A DNA stretch of 64,000 nucleotides from contig JBNLET010000109.1 in NCBI GenBank assembly GCA_050305135.1, positions 35,827-99,826 on the forward strand. Direction: 5' to 3'. The notes below the pieces were generated by a model. The model made no database searches, was not told the DNA's origin, and saw only the letters and a list, made by a program, of their open reading frames with translations. Below, piece after piece: positions 52,421-59,843 of the stretch; positions within the stretch are counted from its first letter, which is position 1; every line of letters begins with the position of its first letter. This DNA comes from Cognatazoarcus sp050305135 (lineage in GTDB: Bacteria > Pseudomonadota > Gammaproteobacteria > Burkholderiales > Rhodocyclaceae). A program made the position numbers and the translations under genes.

Positions 52421-54360
52421 GACGCCTGACCGGATTCCTCACCTGCCTGCTGACGAGCGTCGTCGCCGGCAGCGCGATGGCCGATGCACGCGTCATCGTC
52501 AAGCTGAAGGACGACGCGCCGGTGATGCGCCGCGCGCTGGCGGCGGAGCGCAGCGGCGCGCTGTCGGCACGTCTGGGCCTGGGGCTGCGGCATCGCAGCG
52601 AGCCGGCGCCCGGCATGCTGGCACTGGGATCGGGCGAGCTGTCCACCGCCGAACTGTTGAAGCGGCTGCGTTCCGACCCGGCCGTCGAGTACGCGGTGGA
52701 AGACCGGCTGCGCGATGCCCGCGCGCTGCCCAACGACCCGCTCTACGCCGGCCAGTGGTACCTGAAGTCGGGGCAGGCGGCGGCAATCGGCGCCGAGCAG
52801 GCGTGGGACGTCACCACCGGCGATGCATCGGTCGTCGTGGCGGTGCTCGACACCGGCATCCTGCCCAGGCATCCGGACCTGCGCGACCGCGTGCTGCCGG
52901 GCTACGACTTCATCAGCGAGCCGGCGCTGTCCGGTGACGGCGACGGTCGCGACGCCGATCCCTCGGACAACGGTGACTACGTCGACGCCAGCGACCAGGC
53001 CAATGCCGAGTTGCAGTCGATCTGTGGCGAGGTGCCCGAGCAGCAGAGCAGTTCGTGGCACGGTACGCGGGTCGCCGGGGTGCTCGCCGCGGCCGGCAAC
53101 AACTCGACCGGTATCGCCGGCACCAGCTGGACCGCCCGCATCCTGCCGGTGCGCGTGCTCGGCAAGTGCGGCGGCTTCGATTCCGACATCATCGCCGCGA
53201 TGCGCTGGGCCGGCGGGCTGAAGGTCGCCGGCGTGCCGGATAACCCGAACCCGGCCCGGATCCTGAACCTGAGTCTCGGCGGCAGCAGTCCATGTTCCGC
53301 CGCCTACGCTACGGTCGTGGCCGAACTGAAGGCGGCCGGCGTGCTGGTGGTGACCGCGGCCGGCAACGAGACCGGCCCGGTCGAATCGCCGGGCAACTGC
53401 AGCGGCGTGCTGTCCGTCGCCGGCGTGCGCCACGTCGGCACCAAGGTCGGCTACAGCAGCATGGGCAGCGAGGTCGGCATCAGCGCACCGGCCGGCAACT
53501 GCGTCAACCCCACGCTGCCCTGCCTGTTCCCGATCAACACCACCAGCAATGCGGGCACCACGGCGCCCGCCGCGAACGTCTACACGGACGAGAATGCGCC
53601 CAACATCGGCACCAGCTTCAGTGCGCCCCAGGTGGCCGGCGTCGCGGCGCTGATGCTGGCGGCCAATCCGGCCCAGACACCCGAAGATCTGATCTTGCGG
53701 CTGAAGAGCACCGCGCGGCCGTTTGCCGTCGACCCGGTGCTTCCGACCTGCCCGACGACGGCCGACGGCCCCGACACGATCGGCCAGTGCAACTGCACCG
53801 CCAGCACCTGCGGCGCCGGCATGCTGGACGCTGCAGCGGCCGTCGGCGCCGCGGCAGCACCGGTGGCCAAGATCACGGCCCCCACCGGCGCCACCGCCGG
53901 CGACCTGCTGTCGCTCAGCGGCAGCGCCAGCCAAGCCATGGCCGGCCGCCGCATCGCGAGTTGGCTGTGGCAGATCGCCAGCGCGCCGCAAGGCGCCGCC
54001 CTGACCGCACCGGCGAGCGAGACGACCGGGCTGCAGGCACCGACCGCCGGGATCTATGTGGTCAGGTTGACGGTCACAGACGACGCGGGCGGCAGCAGCG
54101 ACGCAGTCGTTTCGATCAGCGTCGCGGAAGCCGTGACGCCACCGGTCGATGACAGCACCGGCAACGACGGCAGCGACACCAGCGGCGGCACCGACACCGG
54201 CAGCACCGACGGCAGCGGAAGTTCGGGCGGCGGTGGGGGTGGCGGCGGAGGCAGCACCGACGGCTTGCTGCTGGCGCTATTGCTCGGCGCCTGGCCCTGG
54301 CTGCGCGCACGGCGGGGCCCGACGCGCCGGCAGCCGGCGAACGGAAAGCTCATTCGCTGA
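52417..54360 (+). CDS. S8 subtilisin-like protease with PKD-like domain and Gly-rich/TM/Arg C-terminus
   Basis: 647 residues: signal peptide (1-22), propeptide-like region (25-97), S8 catalytic domain (about 120-470) with Asp145 (AVLDTGI), His215 (SWHGTRVAG), oxyanion Asn317 (AAGNETG) and Ser400 (GTSFSAPQ). Several cysteines suggest disulfides. A PKD/Ig-like domain (about 484-571), a Thr/Ser/Gly/Asp linker (575-613) with nine successive glycines, a short hydrophobic helix (617-629) and an Arg cluster follow. The tail resembles the GlyGly-CTERM sorting signal cut by rhombosortase. The coupled lipoprotein is upstream; a PilZ gene follows after 28 bases. Confidence 0.9.
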   Translation: MRRLTGFLTCLLTSVVAGSAMADARVIVKLKDDAPVMRRALAAERSGALSARLGLGLRHRSEPAPGMLALGSGELSTAELLKRLRSDPAVEYAVEDRLRDARALPNDPLYAGQWYLKSGQAAAIGAEQAWDVTTGDASVVVAVLDTGILPRHPDLRDRVLPGYDFISEPALSGDGDGRDADPSDNGDYVDASDQANAELQSICGEVPEQQSSSWHGTRVAGVLAAAGNNSTGIAGTSWTARILPVRVLGKCGGFDSDIIAAMRWAGGLKVAGVPDNPNPARILNLSLGGSSPCSAAYATVVAELKAAGVLVVTAAGNETGPVESPGNCSGVLSVAGVRHVGTKVGYSSMGSEVGISAPAGNCVNPTLPCLFPINTTSNAGTTAPAANVYTDENAPNIGTSFSAPQVAGVAALMLAANPAQTPEDLILRLKSTARPFAVDPVLPTCPTTADGPDTIGQCNCTASTCGAGMLDAAAAVGAAAAPVAKITAPTGATAGDLLSLSGSASQAMAGRRIASWLWQIASAPQGAALTAPASETTGLQAPTAGIYVVRLTVTDDAGGSSDAVVSISVAEAVTPPVDDSTGNDGSDTSGGTDTGSTDGSGSSGGGGGGGGGSTDGLLLALLLGAWPWLRARRGPTRRQPANGKLIR

Positions 54361-54388
54361 CCGGCGGCAGGCCGGCAAAGGAGTCGAT

Positions 54389-54796
54389 ATGGATCCGACA
54401 GCGGTCGAGGAACGACGGAGTTCTCAACGCATCCTGATGGAGCCGCCGGGACAATACCGGTTCTGGCTCTCCTGGTACGGCGGAAAAGTGGCCCTCAGGG
54501 ACTTGTCGGTCGAGGGATTCTCGATGAACGTGCCGGCGCCACCGGCCAGCGCAAGGCCGTTCGAGTTCCTGCTCGAGCGCGAGGCGACGCTCGGTGGCGT
54601 CAGCGGCGTGGCCCAGGTCGTCAATTTCAGCCACGACGACCATGGCGGACTGGCCGGCTGCCGCTTCATCGACGTTGCCTCCAGCGGACGGGGGAAGCTC
54701 ACCGAATGGCTGGCCGGCCATGTGCTCGGCACCGCGTCGGTCAAGGTGAGCGAAGGCGACGCCGAAGACATCGTCCTCGGCCCTTCGATCATCTGA
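54389..54796 (+). CDS. PilZ-domain protein
   Basis: 135 residues, a single PilZ domain. The cyclic-di-GMP-binding RxxxR is in ERRSSQR (about 8-14) and DxSxxG is DLSVEG (about 38-43), so ligand binding is likely. AAAGGAG lies just before the ATG at 54389. It follows the protease gene by 28 bases and may be cotranscribed; the six-PAS GGDEF-EAL enzyme elsewhere in the window makes the ligand. Partner unknown. Confidence 0.82.
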   Translation: MDPTAVEERRSSQRILMEPPGQYRFWLSWYGGKVALRDLSVEGFSMNVPAPPASARPFEFLLEREATLGGVSGVAQVVNFSHDDHGGLAGCRFIDVASSGRGKLTEWLAGHVLGTASVKVSEGDAEDIVLGPSII

Positions 54797-54812
54797 CGCG
54801 GCCGCGACGGCC

Positions 54813-55241
54813 TCAGTCCTTCACTACCACCACCGAGCACTTCGCCAACTGCACTACCTTGGCGGCGCAGGAGCCGAGCAGCGTGCGCTCGATCCCCTTG
54901 GCATGGGAGGGAATCACGATCAGGTCCGCGCCGACCCGGCTGGCCTGCTCGGCAATCCGTTCTGCGGGGTTGCCCTCGGCCACCAGGGCATGGGTCTTGA
55001 GTTCAGCCGGAAACGTTTCCTGAACATAGGACTTGAGCGCGCTGGAAACCTCGGCGACCGCCTTCTTCATCGACGAGTCCGGGAAGTAGGACGCCACCAG
55101 CGGCATGCCGAAGCCCGGGATGACGGTCAGCACGTACAACTCGGCCTGGTGCCGCAAGGCCTCTTCGGTCGCCAGATCGACCGCCTTGGCCGCCAGCCGG
55201 GTCTCCTGCAGGTCGATGGGCAACAGGATCTTGTCGATCAT
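54813..55241 (-). CDS. UspA-family protein linked to a TRAP transporter
   Basis: 142 residues, one universal stress protein domain. The ATP-binding motif is VIPSHAKGIERTLLGSCAAKVVQLAKCSVVVV (G-x2-G-x9-G-S/T type with GS present). It lies 23 bases after the fused TRAP permease gene on the same strand. A UspA protein in the same place (TeaD) regulates the ectoine TRAP transporter TeaABC of Halomonas, so a similar regulatory role is inferred. Confidence 0.88.
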   Translation of the reverse strand: MIDKILLPIDLQETRLAAKAVDLATEEALRHQAELYVLTVIPGFGMPLVASYFPDSSMKKAVAEVSSALKSYVQETFPAELKTHALVAEGNPAERIAEQASRVGADLIVIPSHAKGIERTLLGSCAAKVVQLAKCSVVVVKD

Positions 55242-55264
55242 CTTCGCTCCCTGGTGAACGCCGC

Positions 55265-57853
55265 TCAGGCGGCTGCGGCCGGCGTGCCGCGGCGGCGCAG
55301 CTGCAGCATCGCGACCAGGCCCAGCAGCAGGATAGCCGGAATGAACACCAGTTGCTTCGGCGGCCGGTCGGCCTCGACGCGGATGTCCAGGATCTGCCAG
55401 TCGAAGTCGATGCCGGCGGTCTGCGCCGGACTGCCGAAGGCCACATTGTCAGCATAGACCTTGCCGTCCTCGAGCCGCGTCTCGAGCCCGGCGTTCGCCA
55501 GCCGCTGCTCGCCGCCGCCGGCCGGTCCCATCGGCAGCTGTACGGCCTTTTCGACCATGTCGCCGTCGATGGTCTCACCGCTCACCATCATCACCAGCTT
55601 GCCTTCCGGCGGCGATTTCCCGGCCATCTCGACGATCCGCGTCGCCGGCACGATGGCCGTCGGCGCGTAGATCATGTCCCACCAGTAGCCGGGGCGGAAG
55701 AACGTGAAGGTCACCAGCAGCAGCGCGGCCGACTCCCAGTGCCGGCTGCGGGTCAGCCAGTAGCCCTGGGTGGCGGCCGCAAACAGCAGCATGCCGATGA
55801 CCGCGCCGGCGATCACGACGATCAGCTCGAACCAGTGGTCGATGCCGATCAGCAGCAACTGGTTGTTGAAGATGAACATGAACGGCAGGATCGCGGTCCG
55901 GATGTCGTAGGTGAAGCCCTGGATGCCGGTCTTGATCGGGTCCGCCTTGGCGATCGCCGCGGCGGCGAAGGCCGCCAGCCCGACCGGCGGCGTGTCGTCG
56001 GCCAGGATGCCGAAATAGAACACGAACATGTGCACCGCCACCAGCGGCAGGATCAACCCCTCGTTGGCGGCCAGCGTCACCACCACCGGCGCCATCAGGC
56101 TGGACACCACGATGTAGTTGGCAGTGGTCGGCAAACCCATGCCGAGCACGATGCAGATCATCGCCGTGAACAGCAGCGCCAGGATCAGCTGGCCGCCGGA
56201 GATCAGCTCGACGAATTCGATCATCACCTGGCCGATGCCGGTCAGCGTGATGGTGCCGACGACGATGCCGGCCGCCGCGGTGGCGACGCCTATGCCGATC
56301 ATGTTGCGCGCGCCGATCACCAGGCCGTCGATGCATTCGGCCACGCCCTGCGCGATCGTCCCTGCGCCGTCCTCGCCGCGGAAGCGCGCCATCAGGGGCC
56401 GTTGCGTCAACACGATGAAAATCATCAGCACGGTCGCCCAGAAGGCCGCCAGGCCCGGCGAAAAGCGCTCGACGATCAGGCACCACATCAGCACTACGAT
56501 CGGCAGCAGGAAGTACAGGCCGACCTTGACGGTCGGTCCGACCTCGGGCAGTTCCAGCACCGGGTCGTCCGGATCGTCCATCTCCAGCTCCGGATAGCGC
56601 GCGCCGAACCACAACAGTCCGACGTAGGCGGCGAGCACCAGCAGGCCGACGATGTAGATCGCCGCGCCACCGGTCAGCGTCTTGATCCAGCCAATGCCGT
56701 AGTACACCGCCAGCCCGATCGCGCAGCTGCCGGCGACCACCGCGGCGAAGGTGGCCAGCTTCTGCGCCAGCGTGCTGGTGTGACGCCGCGGCAGACCCTT
56801 CATGTCGGCCTTCAGGGCCTCGAGGTGCACGATGTAGACCAGCGCGATGTAGGAGATCACCGCCGGCAGGATGGCGTGCTTGATGACCTCGATGTAGCTG
56901 ATGCCGACGTATTCGATCATCAGGAAGGCGGCGGCCCCCATCACCGGCGGTGTCAGTTGCCCGTTGGTGGAGCCCGCCACCTCGACCGCACCGGCCTTGG
57001 TGGCGGGAAAGCCGACCCGCTTCATCAGCGGAATCGTGAAGGTGCCGGTGGTCGCCACGTTGGCGATCGAGGAGCCGGAGATCAGGCCGGTGGCCGCCGA
57101 GGCCACCACCGCCGCCTTGGCCGGCCCGCCGCGCATGTGGCCGAGCAGGGCGAACGCCATCTTGATGAAGTAGTTGCCGGCGCCGGCCTTCTCGAGCATC
57201 GCGCCGAACAGCACGAACAGGAACACGAAGCTGGACGAGACGCCGAGCGCGACGCCGAACACGCCCTCGGTGGTGAGCCACTGGTGGGACATCACCTTGG
57301 TCAGGCTCTGCCCCTTGTGGGCGATCACCTCGGGCATGTACGGCCCGAAGAAGGTGTAGATCAGGAACACCGTGGCGACGACCATCAACGGCGGACCGAG
57401 CGCCCGACGGGTCGCTTCGAGCAGCAGCAGCATGCCGCAGATGCCGATCGCCAGATCGACCCGGGTCGGCGCGCCGGAACGGCCGGACAAGTCGTCGTAG
57501 AAGACGAAGATGTAGGCGGCACTGGCCGCGGCCAGCAGCGCCATCACCCAGTCCGCGAGCGGGATGCGGTCGCGCGGCGAGCCTATGAAGGCCGGGTAGG
57601 CCGTATAGGCGAGCAGCAGCGCGAAAGCCAGGTGGATCGAGCGGACCTCGGTATCGTTGAAGACGCCGAAGCCGAGCGTGAAAGGCAAGGGCGAGGCCAC
57701 CCACAGCTGGAACAGCGACCACAGCAGCGCCACGCCGAACAGGATGCGGCCGGGCAGGCCGGCCGGGTGCCGGGCACCGCTGTCGGTCTGCGCGACCATG
57801 TCCTGCAATTGCTGTTCCTCGAGGCCCCCCTGGCCGTCCGTTGTCTGCTGCAT
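55265..57853 (-). CDS. Fused TRAP transporter permease (DctQM type, TAXI system)
   Basis: 862 residues with about 17-19 TM helices: an N-terminal DctQ-like four-helix part (about 30-160), a DctM-like large subunit (about 170-690) with VASAATGLISGSSIANVATTGTFTIPLMKR-type signatures and GMGLPTTANYIVVSSL, and a C-terminal extension (about 740-860) of the DUF3394/PDZ-like kind ending in one more TM helix. Sodium- or proton-coupled uptake of an organic anion delivered by the TAXI protein is expected. It lies between the TAXI gene and the UspA gene; a stem-loop precedes it. Confidence 0.92.
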   Translation of the reverse strand: MQQTTDGQGGLEEQQLQDMVAQTDSGARHPAGLPGRILFGVALLWSLFQLWVASPLPFTLGFGVFNDTEVRSIHLAFALLLAYTAYPAFIGSPRDRIPLADWVMALLAAASAAYIFVFYDDLSGRSGAPTRVDLAIGICGMLLLLEATRRALGPPLMVVATVFLIYTFFGPYMPEVIAHKGQSLTKVMSHQWLTTEGVFGVALGVSSSFVFLFVLFGAMLEKAGAGNYFIKMAFALLGHMRGGPAKAAVVASAATGLISGSSIANVATTGTFTIPLMKRVGFPATKAGAVEVAGSTNGQLTPPVMGAAAFLMIEYVGISYIEVIKHAILPAVISYIALVYIVHLEALKADMKGLPRRHTSTLAQKLATFAAVVAGSCAIGLAVYYGIGWIKTLTGGAAIYIVGLLVLAAYVGLLWFGARYPELEMDDPDDPVLELPEVGPTVKVGLYFLLPIVVLMWCLIVERFSPGLAAFWATVLMIFIVLTQRPLMARFRGEDGAGTIAQGVAECIDGLVIGARNMIGIGVATAAAGIVVGTITLTGIGQVMIEFVELISGGQLILALLFTAMICIVLGMGLPTTANYIVVSSLMAPVVVTLAANEGLILPLVAVHMFVFYFGILADDTPPVGLAAFAAAAIAKADPIKTGIQGFTYDIRTAILPFMFIFNNQLLLIGIDHWFELIVVIAGAVIGMLLFAAATQGYWLTRSRHWESAALLLVTFTFFRPGYWWDMIYAPTAIVPATRIVEMAGKSPPEGKLVMMVSGETIDGDMVEKAVQLPMGPAGGGEQRLANAGLETRLEDGKVYADNVAFGSPAQTAGIDFDWQILDIRVEADRPPKQLVFIPAILLLGLVAMLQLRRRGTPAAAA

Positions 57854-57962
57854 GACGGATCCCTCCTAGCGCCGGCACGGTCGTCTCTCGCCGCGAGCGC
57901 CAACGCTGTCGATGCCGCGGCGGACGCATGCCGCCGCAAGCCACCGCATCACGCGTGTCCGC

Positions 57963-58020
57963 TGTCCGGGCCGGCAGCCGGGCACGCGGCGATCCGGACC
58001 GGACGCGCCGGCCCGGGACA
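57963..58020 (-). promoter_or_regulatory. Stem-loop between TAXI and TRAP permease genes
   Basis: TGTCCGGGCCGGC at 57963-57975 pairs with the complementary run at 58007-58020 (one bulged base), enclosing a 31-base loop. It begins only five bases after the TAXI stop. Such structures between solute-binding and permease genes often protect the upstream message and lower permease expression. No T-run follows on the minus strand, so full termination is unlikely. Confidence 0.55.
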
Positions 58021-58025
58021 GGGGC

Positions 58026-58997
58026 CTACATCAATCCGGCCTCCTTGTAGTACCGGATCGCGCCCTCGTGCAGCGGCGCGGACAGGCCGTCCTTGATCAT
58101 CTGCTCCTTCTTCAGGTTCTCGAACGCCGGGTGCAGCTTGCGGAAGTCGTCGAAGTTCTCGAACACGGCCTTGACCACCTGGTACACGGTTTCGGGCGAG
58201 GTCCGCGTCGAAGAGACGAAGGTCGCGCCGACGCCGAAGGTGACCGTGTCGTCGGGATTGCCCTGGTACATGCCGCCCGGAATGACGGCCTTGCGGTAGT
58301 ACTTGTTGTCGGCCACCAGCTTGTCGATGGCCGGCCCCTCGACATTGACCAGCACCGTGTCGCAGGTCGTGGTGGCCTCCTTGATCGAGCCGGCCGGGTG
58401 GCCGACCGTATAGACCATGGCGTCGATCTTGTTGTCACACAGCGCCTTCGACTGTTCGGCGGCCTTCAGCTCGGAGGCCAGCGCGAAGTCGTCCATCGTC
58501 CAGCCGAGCGCCTCCATCACGACCTCCATCGTGCCGCGCTGGCCGGAGCCCGGGTTGCCGACGTTGACCCGCTTGCCCTTCAGATCCTTGAAATTCTTGA
58601 TGCCCGAATCCTTGCGGGCCACCACCGTGAACGGCTCGGCATGCACCGAGAAGACCGCCCTCAGTTCCTTGTCCGGTCCCTGCTCGGCGAACTTGCTGGT
58701 GCCGTGGTAAGCGTGGTACTGCCAGTCCGACTGGGCCACCCCCATGTCCAGTTCGCCGGCGCGGATCGTGTTCAGGTTATAGACCGAGCCACCGGTGGAC
58801 TCGACCGAGCAGCGGATGCCATGCACCTTGCGTCCCTTGTTGACCAGCCGGCAGATCGCACCTCCGGTCGGGTAATAGACGCCGGTGACGCCGCCGGTGC
58901 CGATCGTGATGAAGGTCTCGGCCGCCAGTGCCAGCGTCGTTCCGATGCTCATCGCCACGGCGAGCGCGGTGGCGGCGGCAAATCTTTTGGTCAGCAT
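58026..58997 (-). CDS. TAXI-family TRAP solute-binding protein
   Basis: 323 residues, exported. Signal peptide from the ATG at 58997 (MLTKRF, with GAGGAGGAG upstream) to about residue 26 (ALA-A). ITIGTGGVTGVYYPTGGAICRLVN right after it is the TAXI-family signature, and GNPGSGQRGTMEVVMEALGW is the central conserved segment. It binds substrate in the periplasm and passes it to the fused permease downstream. Ligand unknown; TAXI proteins studied so far bind glutamate-like or other carboxylate compounds. Confidence 0.93.
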   Translation of the reverse strand: MLTKRFAAATALAVAMSIGTTLALAAETFITIGTGGVTGVYYPTGGAICRLVNKGRKVHGIRCSVESTGGSVYNLNTIRAGELDMGVAQSDWQYHAYHGTSKFAEQGPDKELRAVFSVHAEPFTVVARKDSGIKNFKDLKGKRVNVGNPGSGQRGTMEVVMEALGWTMDDFALASELKAAEQSKALCDNKIDAMVYTVGHPAGSIKEATTTCDTVLVNVEGPAIDKLVADNKYYRKAVIPGGMYQGNPDDTVTFGVGATFVSSTRTSPETVYQVVKAVFENFDDFRKLHPAFENLKKEQMIKDGLSAPLHEGAIRYYKEAGLM

Positions 58998-59320
58998 GAA
59001 TCTCCTCCTCGGTGGTGGTTGTAGCGGAACGGAAAACACCACCGCCGGACCCGGCGGCCCTTAGCGGCGGCTCAGCGGAGATTTGACGCGCGCGGGTGGA
59101 ACGGATGCCTGGTGCCGCACCGCGTCGCCCTCGAAACGCGCCTTGCCGCGGCGCGTCCGCGCTTTTAAGCATATACCGCGATGCTGCGGATCGCTGGCGG
59201 CAAGGGCTCGGTGGTGCGGGCGGCCGGCGGCATGAAGGCCTCGGCGGGCACCGGCGGGGCCGGCCAGTCGCCCGGCCAGCGACCGAACGCAGCCGGTCGC
59301 GGATCGCTCAGGCGCGCGCC
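58998..59320. other. Non-coding stretch of 323 bases between PIN and TAXI genes
   Basis: No coding frame with recognisable protein features is seen on either strand. On the minus strand, an AT-rich patch at 59163-59176 (reading TATATGCTTAAAAG) in otherwise GC-rich DNA may hold the -10 region of the TAXI-TRAP promoter, without a clear -35. A short GC-rich inverted repeat lies at 59042-59057. Confidence 0.4.
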
Positions 59321-59773
59321 TCAGCGGTCCTGCAGCATGCGCTGCGCGGCCTCCGGCGTCAGGATCGCCAGCCGGCTGCGCAGCAGGCGATGGCGCGCCA
59401 GGCGCAGCAGCGCCTTGTCGCGGCTCAGCAGCAACGGGGCCGCGCCGGCCAGCGCCAGGTCGAGGAACTTCTGATCGTCGGGGTCGCGGCAGGCCGGCAG
59501 CGACGCATCGGTGCCGGCCGCCACGATGGCGCAGGCAGCACGATAGGCCGCGAGGATCTCGCTCTGGCGTTGCGCGCTCTGGGCGAACTGCGGGTAGGCC
59601 AGCACCCGGCGCAACTCCTCCAGCGTGGCTTCGCTGGCCAGCGGGCGCAGTCGGCCGTCGTCGGCGGCGGCGCGCAGCGCCGGCAGTGCCGGATCCTCGA
59701 ACATCCACAGCGCCAGCACGGTATTGGTGTCGAGCACGCAGGCGGCCGGCAGCGGCGGCAGGCGGTCGGTCAT
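59321..59773 (-). CDS. PIN-domain protein (putative ribonuclease toxin)
   Basis: 150 residues. The PIN acidic residues are present: Asp15 (VLDTNTVL), Glu52/53 (TLEELRRVL), Asp97-100 with Asp105 (DPDDQKFLDLA) and Asp119 (SRDK). It fits the 'putative toxin-antitoxin system toxin, PIN family' (COG1569-like). The ATG at 59773 is chosen (MTDRLPP). No antitoxin gene is seen: the gap to phaC is 70 bases and holds a terminator. It may be solitary or a non-toxic housekeeping nuclease. Confidence 0.82.
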   Translation of the reverse strand: MTDRLPPLPAACVLDTNTVLALWMFEDPALPALRAAADDGRLRPLASEATLEELRRVLAYPQFAQSAQRQSEILAAYRAACAIVAAGTDASLPACRDPDDQKFLDLALAGAAPLLLSRDKALLRLARHRLLRSRLAILTPEAAQRMLQDR

Positions 59774-59790
59774 CGACGATGCGCCCCGCG

Positions 59791-59820
59791 CAAAAGAAGA
59801 AAGGGGCCGCGAGGCCCCTT
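59791..59820 (-). terminator. Intrinsic terminator of phaC
   Basis: On the minus strand AAGGGGCC-TCGC-GGCCCCTT (59820-59801) forms a perfect eight-bp stem with a four-base loop, followed by TCTTCTTTTG. It lies 24 bases past the phaC stop. Confidence 0.8.
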
Positions 59821-59843
59821 CCACGATCGGCATGGGCCGGCGC

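Noticed and set aside
55352..58096. Plus-strand open frame of 914 codons over the TRAP permease gene
   Set aside because: Low-complexity His/Arg/Gln/Asp-rich translation antisense to a clear membrane protein; it has no start context and crosses two real genes.
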